Below are positions 59,939 through 64,000 of a stretch of 64,000 nucleotides of DNA, one piece after another (position 1 is the stretch's first letter; every line of letters begins with the position of its first letter). The translations under genes and the position numbers were made by a program. A model generated the notes under the pieces. That model saw only the letters and a list, made by a program, of their open reading frames with translations, searched no databases and was not told where the DNA came from. Origin of the DNA: BOG-908 sp965198915 (lineage in GTDB: Bacteria > Pseudomonadota > Alphaproteobacteria > Acetobacterales > Acetobacteraceae); contig CBDAQC010000002.1 of NCBI GenBank assembly GCA_965198915.1, forward strand, positions 2,046,001 to 2,110,000, given 5' to 3'.

Positions 59939-60595
59939 ATGATGCGCGTCTGCGTGGTGGATTGCGGCAGCGGCAATCTCGCCTCCGCCACGCGTGCGCT
60001 CGTCCGGGCCAGCGAGCTGGCCGGCGTGGCGGCAGAGGTGGAGATCACCGCCGACCCGGAGGCCGTGCTGGCGTCGGACCGCGTCGTGCTGCCTGGCCAG
60101 GGCGCGTTTGCCGCGTGCATCCAGGGACTGGCCCGGGCGCCAGGGCTGCGGGCGGCGCTGGACCGCCGGGTGGCGGAGGGCGCGCCGTTCCTGGGCATCT
60201 GCGTCGGCATGCAGTTGATGGCGGAGCGCGGGCTGGAACACGCCGTCACCCCAGGCTTCGGTTGGCTGCAAGGCGAGGTGGCGCCGCTGCAGGCGCCCGG
60301 GCTTCGCCTGCCGCATATGGGCTGGAACGGGCTGGACTTCACGCGGGACGCGCATCCGTTGCTGGACGGGGTGGCGCCGGGTGATCACGTATATTTCGTG
60401 CACAGCTATGGGCTGCGGGGCTACGCTGACGGGGACGTTGTCGCCACGACGTCGTATGGTGGCCAGGTGCCCGCGCTGGTGGCGCGCGGCAACCGGGCCG
60501 GCACGCAGTTCCATGTCGAGAAGAGTCAGGAGGTCGGCTTGCGTATCCTCGCCAATTTCCTCCGCTGGTCGCCCGTGCGCCTTTCGCCCGCATGA
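59939..60595 (+). CDS. hisH: Imidazole glycerol phosphate synthase, glutaminase subunit
   Basis: 218 residues. It supplies ammonia from glutamine to HisF. The catalytic Cys is in LGICVGMQLM; the His and Glu are in FHVEKSQ. Tandem ATGs at 59939 and 59942 are both possible; no clear ribosome site follows the repeat arm. The stop overlaps the GNAT gene (ATGA). HisF is not in this window. Confidence 0.95.
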   Translation: MMRVCVVDCGSGNLASATRALVRASELAGVAAEVEITADPEAVLASDRVVLPGQGAFAACIQGLARAPGLRAALDRRVAEGAPFLGICVGMQLMAERGLEHAVTPGFGWLQGEVAPLQAPGLRLPHMGWNGLDFTRDAHPLLDGVAPGDHVYFVHSYGLRGYADGDVVATTSYGGQVPALVARGNRAGTQFHVEKSQEVGLRILANFLRWSPVRLSPA

Positions 60596-61152
60596 GCCCG
60601 TTCACCACGCAGACCCAGGCCCCCGCGCTGCAGGTGGAGCATGTGAGCGAGCTGCACGAGGACGACCTGCACGCGCTGTGCGAGGCGACCAACGCCGCCA
60701 TTTTGGACGGCGGCGGTTTTGGCTGGGTCAACCCGCCCGGCCAGCAGGCGCTGGAGCGCTATTTTCGCGGCGTGATGCTGGTGCCGGAGCGCGAGCTGTT
60801 CGTGGGCCGCGCGGACGGCATCATAACCGGCTCCGCGCAGCTCGTCAGGCCGCCGCGCAACAACGAGGCGCAATCCATCTCCGCCTGGATAATGCACGCT
60901 TTCGTGGCGCCGTTCGCCCGCGGCCAGGGCCTGGCGCGGCTGATGACGGTGAAGATCGAGGAACGCGCCCGCGCGCTGAATTTCCGCGTGCTGAACCTGG
61001 ACGTGCGCGAGACGCAGACCGCGGCTATTGCGCTGTACGAGTCGCTGGGCTTCACCTGCTGGGGGGTGCATCCGGAGTATGCGCGGGTGAAGGGCAAGAT
61101 ACTGAAAGGGTATTATTATACCAAGGCGTTGAGGAAGGCTGATGGTGGGTAA
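60592..61152 (+). CDS. GNAT family N-acetyltransferase
   Basis: 186 residues. Acetyl-CoA-binding motif A is VAPFARGQGLARLM (R/Q-x-x-G-x-G/A). LNLDVRETQTAAIALYESLGF is the usual following helix and strand. The substrate is unknown. It is translationally coupled to hisH but has no obvious histidine-pathway role. Confidence 0.88.
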   Translation: MSPFTTQTQAPALQVEHVSELHEDDLHALCEATNAAILDGGGFGWVNPPGQQALERYFRGVMLVPERELFVGRADGIITGSAQLVRPPRNNEAQSISAWIMHAFVAPFARGQGLARLMTVKIEERARALNFRVLNLDVRETQTAAIALYESLGFTCWGVHPEYARVKGKILKGYYYTKALRKADGG

Positions 61153-61196
61153 GGAAGGCCGTCCTCTTTGAAGAGAACAAGCAAAGCGCTTTTGCA
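61153..61196. repeat. AT-rich repeat, degenerate single arm, copy 14
   Basis: Left-arm remnant (GGAAGGCCGTCCTCTTTGAAG, then GCAAAGCGCTTTTGC) starting right after the GNAT stop. The rest of the 293-base gap to hisA (61197-61445) shows no gene and no right arm. Confidence 0.7.
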
Positions 61197-61445
61197 CTCA
61201 CCATCGGTCCCGCGGCTTCGGGTGGTTTCTCTCCTCCGGTTTGCGGCGTGGCAAGGGGCACATCTCGTAAGTTCGTCCAGGACACGAATAGCTGCTTGCG
61301 AAACTCGGCATGGCGAGCCGGCGTGCGTGTGTTTGCGCGCACCGGAGCGGAGCGGCCTGGGCGCCATGAGCACCGGCGCGCAGCAGACGCGCGTCAGACC
61401 GCCGCCAGGGCGGGTATCGCGACCAGCTCGCCTGCTTGCTTCCTG

Positions 61446-62189
61446 ATGATTTTATACCCCGCCATCGACCTGAAAGACGGCGCCTGCGTTCGCCTGCGCC
61501 GCGGCGAGCTGGAAGACGCCACGGTCTACGAGACCGATCCGGCCCGGCAGGCCCGCGCCTTCCAGGACGCGGGGGCCGCCTGGCTGCATGTGGTCGACTT
61601 GAATGGCGCCTTCGCCGGCCGCCCGGTCAACGAGGCGGCCGTGCTGGCGATACTCGCGGCCGCCACCATCCCGGTGCAGCTCGGCGGCGGCATACGTGAC
61701 CTCGCCGGCGTGGAGCGCTGGCTGGAAGCGGGAGTGGCGCGGGTCATCCTGGGTTCGGCGGCGGTGAAGAACCCAATCCTGGTGCACCAGGCCTGCCGCA
61801 GCTTTCCCGGCCGGGTGGCTGTGGGGATAGACGCGCGGGACGGCTTTGTGGCCACCGAAGGCTGGGCGGACACGTCCACCCTGCAGGCGCCGGAGCTGGC
61901 CAGGCGGTTCGAGGATGCCGGCGTGGCCGCAATCATCTACACCGACATTGCGCGCGACGGCATGCTGGAAGGCGTCAACATCGCCCAGACGATCGAGCTG
62001 GCGGACCAGGTGCGCACGCCGGTGATCGCCAGCGGCGGCATCGGTTCGGCGGCCGACCTGCTGGCACTACGCGATGCGGCGGCAGCGCCAGGCGGCTTGA
62101 ACGGCCGGATCGCCGGCGTCATCGTCGGGCGCGCCCTCTATGACGGGCGAATCGCGCTGGCCGAGGCGCTGGACATACTCGCGGCCTGA
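61446..62189 (+). CDS. hisA: Phosphoribosylformimino-5-aminoimidazole carboxamide ribotide isomerase
   Basis: Fourth step of histidine biosynthesis. 247 residues, a beta/alpha barrel. The catalytic Asp is in LYPAIDLKDGACVRL and the second in YTDIARDGM; phosphate loops are QLGGGIRD and ASGGIGS. An in-frame extension to 61248 has no support. It is usually followed by hisF and hisE, which are absent here. Confidence 0.95.
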   Translation: MILYPAIDLKDGACVRLRRGELEDATVYETDPARQARAFQDAGAAWLHVVDLNGAFAGRPVNEAAVLAILAAATIPVQLGGGIRDLAGVERWLEAGVARVILGSAAVKNPILVHQACRSFPGRVAVGIDARDGFVATEGWADTSTLQAPELARRFEDAGVAAIIYTDIARDGMLEGVNIAQTIELADQVRTPVIASGGIGSAADLLALRDAAAAPGGLNGRIAGVIVGRALYDGRIALAEALDILAA

Positions 62190-62221
62190 ACACCGGCCAC
62201 ACGCAAGGACAGGGCAGCATC

Positions 62222-62785
62222 ATGGGCGAGACAATGGAGACCCACGAGCACGCCGAAGAGGCGGCGCATGGCGGGCGGCGCCACACCGCGCTGCTGATTG
62301 CCGTGCTGGCGGCGGGCCTGGCCTTCTGCGAGCAGGGGGCGCAGCACGCGGAGACCCGCATGTCCCAGAGTGCGGTCTCCGCCGCTGACGTCTGGGCCGA
62401 GTACCAGGCGAAATCCACCCGCGCCAACGAGACCAAGGACCTGGCGCAGATCGCCGCATTGCTGCCGGCGAACGCAGCGGGCGATGCCGCGGCGATACAG
62501 GCGCGTTTCAGTGCCGACATAGCGCGTTTCGAGACGGACCCGAAAAGCGGCAAGCAGGCGCTGGCCGACAAGGCGCACCGGCTGGAGGAGACGCGCGACG
62601 CCGCCCATGAGCGCCTGGAAGCGTTCGACAACGCCGCCGCCGCCCTGCAGCTCGGCATCGTGCTGACCACCGCCTCGGTGATCACCGGCTCGCTCATGCT
62701 GGTCTGGGGCGGATTGCTGCTGGGCGTGGCAGGCGGCATCCTGGCGCTGCTGGGCCTGGTGGCACCCGGCCTGGCGGCAATATGA
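62222..62785 (+). CDS. DUF4337 family membrane protein
   Basis: 187 residues. One N-terminal membrane helix (ALLIAVLAAGLAFCEQGA), a helical soluble middle rich in Ala/Glu/Lys, and two C-terminal helices (LGIVLTTASVITGSLMLVWG and the next). This layout is the DUF4337 family. Function unknown. It lies 32 bases after hisA on the same strand. Confidence 0.85.
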   Translation: MGETMETHEHAEEAAHGGRRHTALLIAVLAAGLAFCEQGAQHAETRMSQSAVSAADVWAEYQAKSTRANETKDLAQIAALLPANAAGDAAAIQARFSADIARFETDPKSGKQALADKAHRLEETRDAAHERLEAFDNAAAALQLGIVLTTASVITGSLMLVWGGLLLGVAGGILALLGLVAPGLAAI

Positions 62786-62787
62786 GA

Positions 62788-62882
62788 GACAGTCCTCAAC
62801 AGAAGCACGCGTGTCAGCACGCCGCGACAGCAGACGAGGTTTGCTTATTTCATCTCTGAGAAGATGGGCTTGCTTGCTTTCG
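62788..62882. repeat. Degenerate AT-rich inverted repeat, copy 15
   Basis: An eroded full-length copy between two convergent genes. AGTCCTCAACAGAAGCA resembles a left arm, CGCGACAGCAGAC the shared core, and TTTGCTTATTT...GGGCTTGCTTGC a right arm. Only the general order supports this. Confidence 0.45.
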
Positions 62883-62889
62883 TAGTCGC

Positions 62890-64000
62890 TCAGCTGAGCT
62901 CGTAGCCGAACATCGTCAGAAACCCGCCCCAGGCCTCGGCGCATTGCGCGCGCAGGCTGTCCGGCAGGTCGGTCCGCCAGCGGCCGATCGAGGCCTCGGG
63001 GGAGTCGCTCGTCGCGTGCTGCGCGAACATCTTCTCGCCGGCATCCTTGCGCACCGGCGCCACGTCGGCCTGCAGGAAGGCGCCCAGCCTTTCATACGTC
63101 GCGGCGTCCCCGCGCACCATGTCCTCGTAGCGGATGATGCACGTATCGGCGCCCGCTTCGGCCTGGATTCCAGCCAGCTCGTTGCAGCTATGGGTCAGGT
63201 GCAGAAACGCCTTGTCCTGGCTCGATTCGAAATAGGCCACGTGCGAGCACAGCACGTCGCGCGGGTCGCGCACGATCACCACCTCGCGCACGCCGGGGAA
63301 CACGCGGCGCACGAACAGCCGCGTGGGCCGGTGCAGGTTGTTGTTCTTTTCGGCGAAGTAGCGGACTTCGCCCTTGTTCTTGTCAACGGCCAACACGCGG
63401 TAATACTGGCGCACGATTTCGGCCACCGCGATGCCCAGATGCGCCGGCATCCAATCCTCGTTGAACTGGCGCAGCAGAGCCTGTTTCTGGAAAGCATGCG
63501 CGTATTGCGCCCCGGTGAACGGGTTGAAGCCGATGTGGTAACCATCGCCTTCCAGGCGGTCCGGATGCGTCGAGTGTTCCGTATCGGCGGGCGCTGTCAG
63601 CACCGCGAAGGCGGCGGCGTAGTAGGACAGCAGCCGCACCTCGTATGGCACGAGTTCGGCCACCACGATCTGCGGCGAGGCCGCCAGGCAGCTCATCAGG
63701 TAGGTGGTGCCCGACCGGCCGGGCGCCGTCACCAGGATAGGCGCCGGCTGCTCGCTGTGCCACTGCCCGGCCGAGGCGCCCCGCAGCAGGCGCTCGCCGC
63801 CAGGCACGGCGGCGCCGTCCAGGAAGCTGACCGTGACCTTGTGGTCCAGGAAGACCGATAGCGGAACGGGGAAGGTGAACAGGAAGCCGTGCGCACCGTC
63901 GCCGTATTTGCCCAGTGCCGCCAGGTCGCGCCGCGGCCGCTCGGCGAACACCCGCCCGGTCTCCTGCCCGTCCACCGCCACGGACAATTCAAGCCTTGCA
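62890..64000 (-). CDS. Sulfotransferase family protein, partial (runs off the window edge)
   Basis: At least 370 residues; the frame is still open at base 64000, so the N-terminus is missing. The first visible part (VAVDGQETGRVFAERPR, GDGAHGFLFTFPVPL) is a small beta domain often fused to glycosyl- or sulfotransferases. The sulfotransferase core begins with the phosphosulfate loop ILVTAPGRSGTTYLMSCL. VVIVRDPRDVLCSHVAYF is the 3-prime phosphate segment and IIRYEDMV follows. The substrate is unknown; a carbohydrate is likely. Confidence 0.85.
   Translation of the reverse strand, partial: ARLELSVAVDGQETGRVFAERPRRDLAALGKYGDGAHGFLFTFPVPLSVFLDHKVTVSFLDGAAVPGGERLLRGASAGQWHSEQPAPILVTAPGRSGTTYLMSCLAASPQIVVAELVPYEVRLLSYYAAAFAVLTAPADTEHSTHPDRLEGDGYHIGFNPFTGAQYAHAFQKQALLRQFNEDWMPAHLGIAVAEIVRQYYRVLAVDKNKGEVRYFAEKNNNLHRPTRLFVRRVFPGVREVVIVRDPRDVLCSHVAYFESSQDKAFLHLTHSCNELAGIQAEAGADTCIIRYEDMVRGDAATYERLGAFLQADVAPVRKDAGEKMFAQHATSDSPEASIGRWRTDLPDSLRAQCAEAWGGFLTMFGYELS

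Overview
The window is GC-rich, gene-dense chromosome from an alphaproteobacterium. The most likely group is Rhodospirillales, family Acetobacteraceae. This rests on the secB / Tim44-like / mltA neighbourhood, the DUF721-mutY divergent pair, the hisB-DUF2628-hisH order, a bacterial zf-CHCC protein, and long AT-rich inverted repeats between genes. I see no rRNA, CRISPR array, transposase, integrase or phage gene. One tRNA (Arg, anticodon CCG) is present.

Layout. 0.17-4.2 kb: glycine betaine type ABC importer (ATPase, permease, binding protein) followed by a monomeric sarcosine oxidase, which fits uptake and demethylation of N-methylated amines. 4.9-9.8 kb: TonB-dependent receptor plus TPR-sulfotransferase. 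9.9-13.1 kb: TauD/TfdA dioxygenase, LysR regulator and a divergent MFS transporter. 13.2-14.9 kb: LOV-domain histidine kinase with a divergent single-domain response regulator. 15.4-23.2 kb: tRNA-Arg, lipase-like hydrolase, zf-CHCC protein, DNA polymerase I, HMG-CoA lyase, acyl-CoA synthetase, PAP2 phosphatase. 23.3-28 kb: TolC-like protein, two EmrA-type adaptors, orphan DNA methyltransferase. 28-34.8 kb: envelope and secretion genes (mltA, Tim44-like, secB, MOSC protein, secD, secF). 34.9-39.1 kb: EAL protein, serine hydrolase, a three-gene nitrile hydratase or thiocyanate hydrolase, DUF892 protein. 39.3-43.5 kb: glmS, glmU and a sugar epimerase. 43.8-45.1 kb: a small accessory patch with a BPSL0067-like / STY0301-like pair. 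45.2-49.4 kb: zincin, pterin dehydratase, DUF1993, DUF1223, DUF3224 and gabD. 49.6-54.6 kb: CapD-type dehydratase, DegT aminotransferase and a sulfotransferase-like protein. 54.7-58.7 kb: DUF721, mutY, crcB, phhA and an acyltransferase. 58.8-62.8 kb: hisB, DUF2628, hisH, GNAT, hisA, DUF4337. A sulfotransferase runs off the right edge.

Functional links. The pterin dehydratase at 45.6 kb recycles the cofactor of the phenylalanine hydroxylase at 56.8 kb. glmS and glmU make UDP-GlcNAc, the expected substrate of the CapD-type dehydratase at 49.6 kb, and the next gene could aminate its product. secB, secD and secF form a protein export set.

The most striking non-coding feature is a family of about fifteen AT-rich, long inverted-repeat elements. 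Most abut stop codons, and each arm is itself a hairpin with compensating base changes. Some sit inside apparent operons (between betaine permease and binding protein, and before hisH). Other points worth checking are a DNA polymerase I whose proofreading residues all look replaced, a split beta subunit in the nitrile hydratase group, and a possible effector/immunity pair at 43.8-44.5 kb.
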